From NCBI GenBank assembly GCA_902496345.1, contig CABVAP010000118.1:1-7024 (forward strand): a stretch of 7,024 bases of DNA, given 5' to 3'. This stretch comes from an uncultured Eubacteriales bacterium (GTDB taxonomy: Bacteria > Bacillota > Clostridia > Lachnospirales > CAG-274). This document shows positions 1 to 6,182 of this stretch, piece by piece (the first letter of the stretch is position 1; the number at the start of each line of letters is the position of its first letter). A program made the position numbers and the translations under genes. The notes under the pieces were generated by a model. It searched no databases. It was not told the origin of the DNA and saw nothing but the letters and a program-made list of their open reading frames with translations.

Positions 1-1777
1 TAATTTTCTTCAAAATTTCGCTGACCATTTCGTACCTGTTGAAAGGAGTAATAATGTAAAGACCGTCAACATAGTCACGAATAGTTTTTGCAAGCTCAAC
101 AGCAATCTCAATACCGATAGCTTGAGATTCTTCTCTTGACATATCAGGAGAGAACATAGATAAATATCTTTCAGGTATGTTTATACCTGTCATTTCGTTG
201 TTTATAAATTGGGCATTGTTGTAAGTAACAAGTGGCATAATTCCACCAAAAATCTTAAAATCTCTCTCTTTAGGTAACCCCTTTATAAATTCAATTGTAT
301 CATCTGTAAAAATAGGTTGCGTAAGAAAAAATTCTGCACCGGATTTAACTTTTCTCAATAACCTGTTGTATTCAGAACTTTTGTTTTTAACATTAAAGTT
401 TACTGCCCCACCAATTTTAACAGATTCACCCTCAAATACATCAAGATTCATCTCAGAAATCATATTCATAAGTGAGTATGAATTAAGGTCAAAAACACTT
501 TTTGTGTTTCCCCTAGCCTCTTCAGGAACGGGGTCACCGGTAACAACAAGTACGTTTCTTATTCCCTCAATGTATCCTGCAAGAATAGATGAACGCAACG
601 AAATACTGTTTCTGTCCCTGCAACAAACGTGAGGAAGTACCTCTGCCCCTGTTTCTCTCTTTATTTTGCTTGAAATAATCATAGAATCTGCACGAGATTT
701 TCCCATAGGCGAATCAGCGATAGTAATTATGTCAACACCACTTTCACTAAGTACTTTTGCACCAGTAATTATTTTGTCAACAGATGTTTTAAAAGGTGGG
801 TCAAGTTCAACAGCAATAATAAATTCATTGTTTTCAAGTTTGCTATGGAAAGCATTTTTTATATTATTGTTTTTTGCTTGAGTAACTTTCGTTGCTGAAA
901 CGTTGCTACTAACTTTTTCACTTGAACTTTTTAATAATTCCTCTTTTAAAAGTCTTATGTGTTCGGGGGTTGTACCACAACACCCACCGATTACTTTTAC
1001 ATTTTGTGAAATCATTTTTGCACAAGTTTTAGCAAAGTACTTAGGATTCATAACATATTCAACTTTGTTGTCAATAATTTCAGGATAGCCGGCATTTGGC
1101 AAAGCTGAAATCATTTTTCCAGAGAAATCAACATTAGAAATCTTTTTGACAATATTATACATATGCATAGGACCAACGCCACAGTTAAATCCAATAACAT
1201 CAATGCCATCAAAGTCTTTAAGTTCAGAAATTATTCTGTTTATACCAAGAGATTTTTTTGTTATTCCTGTGTCATTTACAGAAAATTGGGTTATTATAAA
1301 AGCATTTTTATTTTTTTCTTTTATATGTTCAATAACTGTTTTAAGATAATCAAGAGAATAAAAAGTTTCAAATACAAAAATATCAATTCCTTGAGATAAA
1401 AAACAATCAACAATGTCAAAATATTCTTGTGTAAAGTCCTGTTCGTTATCTCCGTCAGGTATTGGTCCAATGCTTGCACCAATAAACACATCTGTTCCGG
1501 AAACTGCTTTTTTAGCAATTTCGCACCCTTTTGAGATAACCTCTTTAACGTATTCAATATCACATTTTAAAATTTGTGTATTAGCTGAAAAAGTATTTGT
1601 TCTTATGAGCATAGCTCCCGAATTAATATAATCTTTGTGGATTTTTTCGATAATATCAGGATTTGTCAAATTTGCAACAACGCTAGTTCCGTTTGTATTA
1701 GAAAGCTCTCTGTAGTAAGTTCCCATAGAACCGTCTGTTATGAGAATATTATTTTTTAAATAATCCAAAATTTTCAT
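1..1777 (-). CDS. Bifunctional homocysteine S-methyltransferase / methylenetetrahydrofolate reductase (YitJ-type), 3' end cut by window
   Basis: I read an uninterrupted frame of 592 codons from ATG 1777-1775 to the window edge. B. subtilis YitJ is about 610 residues, so only the last residues should be missing. The N-terminal half (about 1-275) is a homocysteine S-methyltransferase barrel: it opens with ITDGSMGTYYREL and has the three zinc-ligand cysteines, C199 in FNCGVGP and C266/C267 in GGCCGTTPEH. A Ser/Asn/Lys-rich linker (about 277-316) joins it to a methylene-THF reductase barrel with VELDPP (E324, D326), HVCCRDRN (383-390), VTGDP (412-416) and LTQPIF (Q487). The protein should be cytosolic. 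The second domain reduces 5,10-methylene-THF to 5-methyl-THF and the first methylates homocysteine to methionine; it has no cobalamin domain, so its methyl donor is uncertain. A GGGAG lies 10 nt before the ATG. The gene follows nadC across a hairpin. Family assignment is confident; physiological role is inferred. Confidence 0.95.
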   Translation of the reverse strand, partial: MKILDYLKNNILITDGSMGTYYRELSNTNGTSVVANLTNPDIIEKIHKDYINSGAMLIRTNTFSANTQILKCDIEYVKEVISKGCEIAKKAVSGTDVFIGASIGPIPDGDNEQDFTQEYFDIVDCFLSQGIDIFVFETFYSLDYLKTVIEHIKEKNKNAFIITQFSVNDTGITKKSLGINRIISELKDFDGIDVIGFNCGVGPMHMYNIVKKISNVDFSGKMISALPNAGYPEIIDNKVEYVMNPKYFAKTCAKMISQNVKVIGGCCGTTPEHIRLLKEELLKSSSEKVSSNVSATKVTQAKNNNIKNAFHSKLENNEFIIAVELDPPFKTSVDKIITGAKVLSESGVDIITIADSPMGKSRADSMIISSKIKRETGAEVLPHVCCRDRNSISLRSSILAGYIEGIRNVLVVTGDPVPEEARGNTKSVFDLNSYSLMNMISEMNLDVFEGESVKIGGAVNFNVKNKSSEYNRLLRKVKSGAEFFLTQPIFTDDTIEFIKGLPKERDFKIFGGIMPLVTYNNAQFINNEMTGINIPERYLSMFSPDMSREESQAIGIEIAVELAKTIRDYVDGLYIITPFNRYEMVSEILKKI

Positions 1778-1821
1778 AAGTTAGTTTCTCCCGTCCCAAT
1801 AAAAATAAAATTCGTATAAAA

Positions 1822-1856
1822 TTTAAAATCTTGAGGCTATGCCCCAAGATTTTAAA
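1822..1856 (-). terminator. Intergenic hairpin, probable (weak) intrinsic terminator after nadC
   Basis: A 16-bp inverted repeat with a 3-nt loop fills most of the 90-nt gap between nadC and the methyltransferase gene. Arms are 1822-1837 and 1841-1856, with core AAAATCTTGGGGC / GCCTCAAGATTTT as read on the minus strand. The single imperfect position is a G-U wobble in minus-strand RNA but an A-C mismatch in plus-strand RNA, so it folds better in the direction of the genes. The downstream side is AT-rich (TTTTAAATTTTA) but lacks a long clean U-run, so it may terminate only partly or act as an RNA-processing or stabilising element. No convincing separate promoter was found for the downstream gene, so some read-through is plausible. 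Confidence 0.6.
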
Positions 1857-1867
1857 AAGCATTTAGT

Positions 1868-2716
1868 TTAAATTCCTTTTTCTCCGGCTGTACTGTTAAA
1901 ACTTATATCAAGTGGCATAGCAGAATGAGTAATAGAACCCATAGAGATATAATTAACGCCACAACCTTTAAAATCAGCGATATTTTTAAAACTAATTCCA
2001 CCGGAAGCCTCTGTGATTATATGTTTAGGAACAATGGTAGTAAGTTCTTTAATTTCGCTAGGTGTTCTGTTGTCAAACATAATAACATCTGCCCCTGCAG
2101 AAACAGCCTCAATAACTTGTTCTTTGCTTTCTGTTTCGACCTCAATTTTAACCATATGACCGATTTTAGAACGAACAAGGTCAACAGCCTGTGTAATTCC
2201 TCCGGCAAAAGCTATATGATTATCTTTAAGCATAACGCCGTCATAAAGACCAATTCTGTGATTAAAGCCACCACCACAAGTAACGGCATATTTTTCAAAG
2301 AGTCGTATACCGGGAATAGTTTTTCTTGTATCACAAATTCTAATAGTGTCATCATCAAGTAAATCAACGGCTTTTTTAGTACAAGTTGCGATACCGCTCA
2401 TTCTCTGTAAAAGATTTAAAATAACCCTTTCACAAGTCAAAAGAGTTCTGACCTTGCCGTCAACTTTTGCTATTTTCTCACCTTTTTTAATTTTGTCGCC
2501 GTCTTTTTTATAGAGTTCAACAGCAACTTCATCACCAAAAACTTCATAAGTAAGTGAAATAATATCAGTACCACAAACAATGCCGTCATCTTTTGCCAAA
2601 AAAACACCGCTTCCGGTTTGTTCATCATCAAAAACAAGTTCAGCCGATAAATCGCCTGTATTTATATCTTCAATCAAAAAAGACTTTAAAAGTTCTTTAG
2701 CTTTAAGTTTGTTCAA
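1868..2716 (-). CDS. nadC: Nicotinate-nucleotide pyrophosphorylase (carboxylating) / quinolinate phosphoribosyltransferase
   Basis: NadC converts quinolinate plus PRPP to nicotinate mononucleotide, CO2 and pyrophosphate, the entry of the de novo route into NAD synthesis. Numbered from the TTG start (282 residues, normal for the family), it shows the N-terminal helix and EDINTGDLSAEL (about 16-27), ERVILNLLQRMSG (96-108), the substrate-binding DTRKTIPG (129-136) and HRIGLYDGVMLKDNH (153-167) with its Arg/His/Lys set, then EASGGI (236-241) and ISMGSITHSA (257-266) of the phosphate-binding end of the barrel. I chose TTG at 2716-2714 because AAGGGGTGG lies 5 nt upstream and the protein then begins MNKLKAKELL, as NadC proteins usually do. 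A GTG at 2725-2723 would add three residues but sits inside that ribosome-binding sequence. The gene starts 12 nt after nadB stops, indicating one transcript and probable translational coupling. Confidence 0.96.
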   Translation of the reverse strand: MNKLKAKELLKSFLIEDINTGDLSAELVFDDEQTGSGVFLAKDDGIVCGTDIISLTYEVFGDEVAVELYKKDGDKIKKGEKIAKVDGKVRTLLTCERVILNLLQRMSGIATCTKKAVDLLDDDTIRICDTRKTIPGIRLFEKYAVTCGGGFNHRIGLYDGVMLKDNHIAFAGGITQAVDLVRSKIGHMVKIEVETESKEQVIEAVSAGADVIMFDNRTPSEIKELTTIVPKHIITEASGGISFKNIADFKGCGVNYISMGSITHSAMPLDISFNSTAGEKGI

Positions 2717-2721
2717 AATTT

Positions 2722-2730
2722 CCACCCCTT
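2722..2730 (-). promoter_or_regulatory. nadC ribosome binding site overlapping the nadB stop codon
   Basis: AAGGGGTGG on the minus strand has its first two bases inside the TAA stop of nadB and ends 5 nt before TTG 2716. This spacing suits the TTG start. The upstream in-frame GTG at 2725 overlaps the motif itself and would have no usable spacer, so the site decides the start. The overlap also suggests that ribosomes finishing nadB reinitiate on nadC. Confidence 0.7.
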
Positions 2731-4207
2731 ATTTAATTATATAATGTGCTCCAATGCTTTCATCTCTGTTGTATGCACATTTAGCGATAAGATAGCCTGC
2801 TGTAAGCATATTGTATATTTCTAACTGTTCATTAGTTGCCTTTGTAAAATCAACTTTACCAAAAGGTTTATCAACACCAGTAGGGATAAATTTTTCAAAC
2901 CATTTAATAATTTCAGGAATTTTATCTTTGTAGCGAACAATGCCGATAAATTCCATCATTTTCTTTTGAATTTCCTTTTTAGTAGGCAACTGGGCAATAA
3001 CAGCAGAAGACATCTCATCATCAAACGTTGTAGCTTTTCTGTCAGATGTCATAATATTTTGAGCAGTAAGTTTACCAAAAACAAGACCTTCAAGCAAAGA
3101 GTTACTTGCAAGTCTATTTGCACCGTGAACACCGGTGCAAGCAGCCTCACCAACGGCATAAAGACCTTTTACGCTAGTTTCGCCAGTTGGTTTAGCAGTG
3201 ATACCACCCATATGGAAATGAGCACCCGGCATAACCGGTATAAGGTTTTTGCTTAAATCAACCCCATTATCTTCACACATTTCAGAGATATAAGGGAATT
3301 TTTCTTTAAAGTTTTCAACATTTGAAATATCAAGAAAAATCTGGTCACCTTTAAGATAATGGTCATAGACAATTCTAGAAACAATATCTCTAGGAGCAAG
3401 GTCATTAAGAGGGTGTTTACCTGCCATAATTTTTTCACCGTTTTGGTTCACAAGTATACCACCGGCACCTCTAACAGCCTCAGAAACAAGACCCATAGTT
3501 TTGCCGTTTATGTTAAGCATAGTTGGGTGAAATTGAACAAATTCGAGAGTGCTAAGCTCAAGACCCGCTCTGTAAGCCATAGCTAAGCCATCTCCGGTAA
3601 TAGTAATATCATTAGAGGTACAAGGATAAAGCTGACCGATACCGCCTGTCGCTAGTATTGTGTAGTTCGCTTCATAGTGGTTTATGTTACCGTCCAAATC
3701 ACGTGTAATTACACCACTACATTCGTTGTTTTTAACTCTAAGCTCCAGAACCATTTCATTTTCACGAATGGTTACATTTTCGTTAATCTCAGAAAAAAGC
3801 TCTTCCATAACTTTTTGACCAGTTCTGTCACCACCAGCGTGTATTATTCTGTTTATATGGTGAGCACCCTCCTTACCAAAAAGAATATTGCCTTTTTCAT
3901 CAGTATCAAACTTCATACCGTCATTTATAAACTCTCTTATAACGTCAGGTGCTTTTGATACAAGAGTCATAACAGATTCGGGGTTGTTAAGATAACAACC
4001 AGCTTCTAAAGTGTCATCATAGTGCATATTATAGTTGTCATTTTCAGAAAGAGCAACCGAGATACCTCCTTGAGCGAGGTTAGAATTACTAGAAGTTTTA
4101 AGGGCTTTAGTAATTATTGTTACTTTTCTGTCATTTTTACAGAGCGTATTTGCGACACTTAAGGCAGCAATTCCCGAGCCAATTATGACAATGTCAGTTT
4201 TAATCAT
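2729..4207 (-). CDS. nadB: L-aspartate oxidase (FAD-dependent)
   Basis: NadB oxidises L-aspartate to iminoaspartate, using O2 or, in anaerobes, fumarate as acceptor; NadA then makes quinolinate. The 492-residue protein has an N-terminal FAD-binding GSGIAAL (10-16) after a hydrophobic strand, NLAQGGISVAL (43-53), HAGGDRTG (123-130), LATGGIGQLY (185-194), EFVQFHPT (222-229), EAVRGAGG (243-250), APRD with R273, HFHMGG with H332, and GVHGANRLASNS (359-370) with R365. H332, R273 and R365 sit where the family's substrate residues lie. The C-terminal helical domain ends in the typical ESIGAHY. It is somewhat shorter than the roughly 530-540 residues of the E. coli and B. subtilis enzymes. ATG 4207-4205 is preceded by GGAGG at 7 nt and begins directly at the FAD strand; a longer GTG frame from 4255 would run back through the promoter. 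Succinate dehydrogenase or fumarate reductase flavoprotein is the alternative, excluded by the nadC neighbour and motif set. Confidence 0.96.
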   Translation of the reverse strand: MIKTDIVIIGSGIAALSVANTLCKNDRKVTIITKALKTSSNSNLAQGGISVALSENDNYNMHYDDTLEAGCYLNNPESVMTLVSKAPDVIREFINDGMKFDTDEKGNILFGKEGAHHINRIIHAGGDRTGQKVMEELFSEINENVTIRENEMVLELRVKNNECSGVITRDLDGNINHYEANYTILATGGIGQLYPCTSNDITITGDGLAMAYRAGLELSTLEFVQFHPTMLNINGKTMGLVSEAVRGAGGILVNQNGEKIMAGKHPLNDLAPRDIVSRIVYDHYLKGDQIFLDISNVENFKEKFPYISEMCEDNGVDLSKNLIPVMPGAHFHMGGITAKPTGETSVKGLYAVGEAACTGVHGANRLASNSLLEGLVFGKLTAQNIMTSDRKATTFDDEMSSAVIAQLPTKKEIQKKMMEFIGIVRYKDKIPEIIKWFEKFIPTGVDKPFGKVDFTKATNEQLEIYNMLTAGYLIAKCAYNRDESIGAHYIIK

Positions 4208-4214
4208 AATTATT

Positions 4215-4219
4215 CCTCC
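4215..4219 (-). promoter_or_regulatory. nadB ribosome binding site (GGAGG) that fixes the start
   Basis: A perfect GGAGG on the minus strand sits 7 nt before ATG 4207. It supports this ATG over the GTG at 4255, which would add 16 residues unlike the start of any aspartate oxidase I know and which lies upstream of the candidate -10 box. Confidence 0.85.
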
Positions 4220-4240
4220 AAAGCATAAAATTTTAGCTCC

Positions 4241-4269
4241 ATTATATATTGACACAAATTAGACAAAAA
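4241..4269 (-). promoter_or_regulatory. Probable nadBC promoter
   Basis: On the minus strand a consensus -10 TATAAT lies at 4246-4241. The hexamer 17 bp upstream is only TTTTTG (4269-4264), a poor -35. An A-rich run (AATTAAAAAAAG, just upstream) could act as an UP element. Transcription would start near 4235-4233 and give a leader of roughly 27 nt ending in the GGAGG. The weak -35, strong -10 and embedded repeats suggest regulation. The start site is predicted, not seen. Confidence 0.55.
4251..4267 (-). promoter_or_regulatory. Candidate operator: two GTC half-sites 11 bp apart in the nadB promoter
   Basis: TTTGTC (4267-4262) and TGTGTC (4256-4251) match at 5 of 6 positions and are spaced 11 bp start to start, one helical turn. 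Both lie in the -35/-10 spacer region. In Firmicutes nadBC genes are often repressed by the niacin-responsive NiaR (YrxA), so this is a reasonable place for such an operator. I do not recall the NiaR consensus well enough to call a match, and in AT-rich DNA such a repeat can arise by chance. Confidence 0.3.
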
Positions 4270-4318
4270 TTCAAGTTCTTTTTTTAATTATTTACCCAAA
4301 AATTCAGTTAAACCTAAC

Positions 4319-4400
4319 AAAAAAATTAAAACCTTAAAACATAGTCTAAAATTCACTACTTATGGTCATATAGCAAATTGACAATGTTCAAGGTTTTAAT
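4319..4400 (-). terminator. Long imperfect hairpin with T-tract ending the YoaR/VanW transcript
   Basis: Beginning 7 nt after the stop of the VanW gene, the minus strand has ATTAAAACCTT (4400-4390), an exact inverted copy AAGGTTTTAAT (4335-4325), and then seven T's (4325-4319). The 11-bp outer stem encloses about 54 nt that is itself a decayed palindrome: AACAT-T-GTC against GAC-T-ATGTT, GCTA against TAGT, and TATG against CATA at the centre. The T-tract is only on the minus-strand side, so the terminator serves the VanW gene and insulates nadB. Such a long stem-loop is unusual for a simple terminator. Confidence 0.7.
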
Positions 4401-4407
4401 CAAATAA

Positions 4408-6069
4408 TTATTCAACAACTATTTCATCTATAACATTACTGTTTGTCTTTGATGAAGTTGAAGCCGATGTATTTTGTTCTGTTTTTGGTTTTTCTGTTGT
4501 AGTAGTAGTTTTAGGCTTAGCTGTTGTAGTTTCAGTTTTCTTGTTTTCAGTGCTAGCAGTAGCTGAACTAGAACTATTTTGCTTTGGAGCTTGAGTAGTT
4601 GTTTCAGTAGCTGGCTCAGCTGTTGTAGTAGCTGTTGTAGATTCAACAACAACTTTAGGATTTCCATTTGTGTCACTTTTTATATTTTTGTATGTACTTC
4701 TGGCAAGATAAACTTCCTCAACAAATTTACCGTTTTCATAAACTTCTTTGTAAGTTTTATATGAACCATTTTTAAATTCGCTTTTAAATTCAAGAGTTCT
4801 ACCAGCAGAATGAATTTCTTTTCCATAAAGATTTACAACAACTTGATTACCTGTCAAATAGCTTTCAATATACACAGGCACAGATGTATCATTTGTAAAT
4901 TTAAAATCGATATAATCGCCAGCAAGTGTTGCGTCAAATCCTCTAGGTACATATCCAACAGTTAAAGAGTGATTTGCTCTTTCAGCAACTTTAAGTTCAG
5001 CACGTAAAACTGCGTTATATAAAGTTGATGAAACCTGACAAACGCCACCACCATAGTCTTGGTCAAGTTTACCGTTTATGTAAGCACCGGCAAGTTCATA
5101 ACCGTTAGCAGGTGTACTTTCACCAAAGCATTTGTTAGTCGAGAAAGTTTCTCCAGGGTATATAATTGAACCATTAAGACGAGATGTAGCAACTTTCATA
5201 TTAGTTACCCTACCACCTCCACCACTATATTTAGTTGAGTATTTACCAATCAAATCTTTAACCTGTGAAACTTGTTCAGTAGTAACTGTTGGTTGAATTT
5301 CATTCATAGGCAAATCAATTTCTGCAACAGGAACTTTTCCTCTTGCATCTTTGTTGTTTTCAATTGTTTGAACCGTCAAATCAACAGTTTTATCAACATC
5401 AAGTTCTTTTCCATTTTCACCACTAACAGGTATAAAGCTTCCATTTTCTCTTTTTAAAGACGCATTTTTTACAGGAATATAAACTTTATCTTTGATATTT
5501 TTTTCAATCGCAGTTTTTATACTTTGTTTTTCTTCATCATTAAGTTTAGCGTCTTGAGCGAAAGGGTCAGAATTAAATTCCTGTTTTTCCTCATTATTTT
5601 TAAGTTTTAAATATAAATTATATTTTTCTTCAGTTTCGCCTTCTCTTGCATAGTTATATGCAGTTTCAACAGCACTTTCAGGATTATATTTAATTCCAAG
5701 CTGTTCGTATGTAAGGTCATAATTTTCTTTTCCATTAACATATCTTATTGTATTTTTAGAATAAGGTGTACCAACATTTTCTTGCAATTTAGCAACAGCC
5801 TCTTCTTTTGTGAGGTTACCAACATTAACTCCGTCAACAATAATGTTAGGATAAATTTTACCAGTGTTAAGTTCTTGTTCTCTTTGATTATTAAGTGCTA
5901 TAAGTTCTTGTTCCCTTTTATTTTCGATATAATTAACAGTAAAAATCGAACCGATAACAACAACAGCAATAGCAGCTGTAATACCAATCGCAAGCTTGTT
6001 ATATCTAGCCTTTCTTCTTCTTTGGTTATTATTTCTATTAGGTATTCTTCTCCTATTATTTTCTGCCAT
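4408..6069 (-). CDS. Membrane-anchored VanW-family protein with YoaR-like (PG_binding_4) and G5-like regions
   Basis: This 553-residue protein has a short basic cytoplasmic end (RRR and RRRK clusters, 6-23), one membrane helix (about 25-47) and then extracytoplasmic sequence. Residues about 72-260 form a YoaR/PG_binding_4-like region (IYPN, LTYEQLGIKY, YAREG). About 281-416 are a VanW domain: ATSRLNG (294-300), YPGETFS (304-310), GGGVCQVSSTLYNA (340-353), ERANHS (363-368), PRGFDATLAGDYIDF (375-389). About 420-462 resemble a G5 domain, and 477-545 are Thr/Ser/Lys/Pro-rich spacer. No LPXTG motif or second membrane segment is seen. C344 and H367 sit in the most conserved stretches and could be functional. 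The VanW name comes from a vancomycin cluster gene of unknown role, so resistance should not be inferred; a cell-wall role is likely. GGAGG lies 7 nt before the ATG. It follows a shorter paralogue by 113 bp. Confidence 0.93.
   Translation of the reverse strand: MAENNRRRIPNRNNNQRRRKARYNKLAIGITAAIAVVVIGSIFTVNYIENKREQELIALNNQREQELNTGKIYPNIIVDGVNVGNLTKEEAVAKLQENVGTPYSKNTIRYVNGKENYDLTYEQLGIKYNPESAVETAYNYAREGETEEKYNLYLKLKNNEEKQEFNSDPFAQDAKLNDEEKQSIKTAIEKNIKDKVYIPVKNASLKRENGSFIPVSGENGKELDVDKTVDLTVQTIENNKDARGKVPVAEIDLPMNEIQPTVTTEQVSQVKDLIGKYSTKYSGGGGRVTNMKVATSRLNGSIIYPGETFSTNKCFGESTPANGYELAGAYINGKLDQDYGGGVCQVSSTLYNAVLRAELKVAERANHSLTVGYVPRGFDATLAGDYIDFKFTNDTSVPVYIESYLTGNQVVVNLYGKEIHSAGRTLEFKSEFKNGSYKTYKEVYENGKFVEEVYLARSTYKNIKSDTNGNPKVVVESTTATTTAEPATETTTQAPKQNSSSSATASTENKKTETTTAKPKTTTTTEKPKTEQNTSASTSSKTNSNVIDEIVVE
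4435..4641 (-). repeat. Low-complexity Thr/Ser-rich coding segment (C-terminal tail of VanW protein)
   Basis: Codons for residues 477-545 are dominated by Thr, Ser, Ala, Glu, Lys and Pro, with runs such as TTTAEP, TETTTQAP and TTTTTEKPKT. On the plus strand this appears as near-repeats of tgttgtagta. The segment probably forms a flexible, possibly glycosylated, wall-spanning or surface tail. Such tracts tend to change length by slippage, so the exact length may vary between strains. Confidence 0.75.
5868..5913 (-). repeat. Short in-frame duplication (33-nt period) in the juxtamembrane region of the VanW gene
   Basis: The 13-mer taagttcttgttc occurs at 5868-5880 and again at 5901-5913, exactly 33 nt apart. 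It encodes two copies of REQEL (residues 52-56 and 63-67) just outside the membrane helix. The 11-codon period keeps frame and would lengthen a helical stalk. The shorter paralogue has only a single KRE in the equivalent place, so the duplication probably arose after the two genes diverged. Confidence 0.6.
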
Positions 6070-6146
6070 TTTTATTCCTCCAATAACAGATTACATTTTA
6101 GAATAATAATGATTAAATCTTTTAGTTATTCAAATCCCTTTAAATT

Positions 6147-6165
6147 ATATTGTTCCGTACAATAT
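6147..6165 (-). other. Small hairpin in the 113-nt gap between the two YoaR-domain genes
   Basis: ATATTGT / ACAATAT form a 7-bp stem with a 5-nt loop, beginning 17 nt after the stop of the short gene. There is no following U-run, so it is not a convincing terminator and may be a processing or stability element within one transcript. The rest of the gap (6070-6182) holds the GGAGG for the VanW gene and a poor promoter-like TTGAAT (6133-6128) with TATTAT (6108-6103) 19 bp downstream, which I do not call. Confidence 0.4.
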
Positions 6166-6182
6166 TTAATTACTAGATTAAA

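Noticed and set aside
366..1631. Several plus- and minus-strand frames of 61-80 codons inside the first 1.6 kb
   Set aside because: All are shadows of the uninterrupted HMT-MTHFR frame, which reads through the whole stretch with conserved motifs in order.
1925..2362. Plus-strand open frame of 145 codons opposite nadC
   Set aside because: Its Asn/Ser/Thr/Phe-rich composition is what antisense of AT-rich coding DNA gives, it has no ribosome binding site or recognisable motif, and nadC is certain on the other strand.
4208..4255. In-frame GTG extension of nadB adding 16 residues
   Set aside because: It would start upstream of the candidate TATAAT, ignores the perfect GGAGG at 4215-4219, and adds a peptide before the normal FAD-binding N-terminus.
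4428..4676. Minus-strand 82-codon Leu/Gln-rich frame within the VanW gene tail
   Set aside because: It is the off-frame reading of the Thr-codon-rich repeat; ACA/ACT runs in one frame give CAA/CTA-like codons in another.
4408..6069. Reading the VanW protein as a vancomycin-resistance gene
   Set aside because: No vanH/A/X-type ligase, dehydrogenase or dipeptidase genes are nearby, and VanW-domain proteins with YoaR and G5-like regions are common in Clostridia outside resistance clusters.
6103..6133. Possible separate promoter for the VanW gene (TTGAAT and TATTAT)
   Set aside because: The spacer is 19 bp and both boxes are weak for such AT-rich DNA; the strong promoter upstream of the short paralogue explains expression of both.
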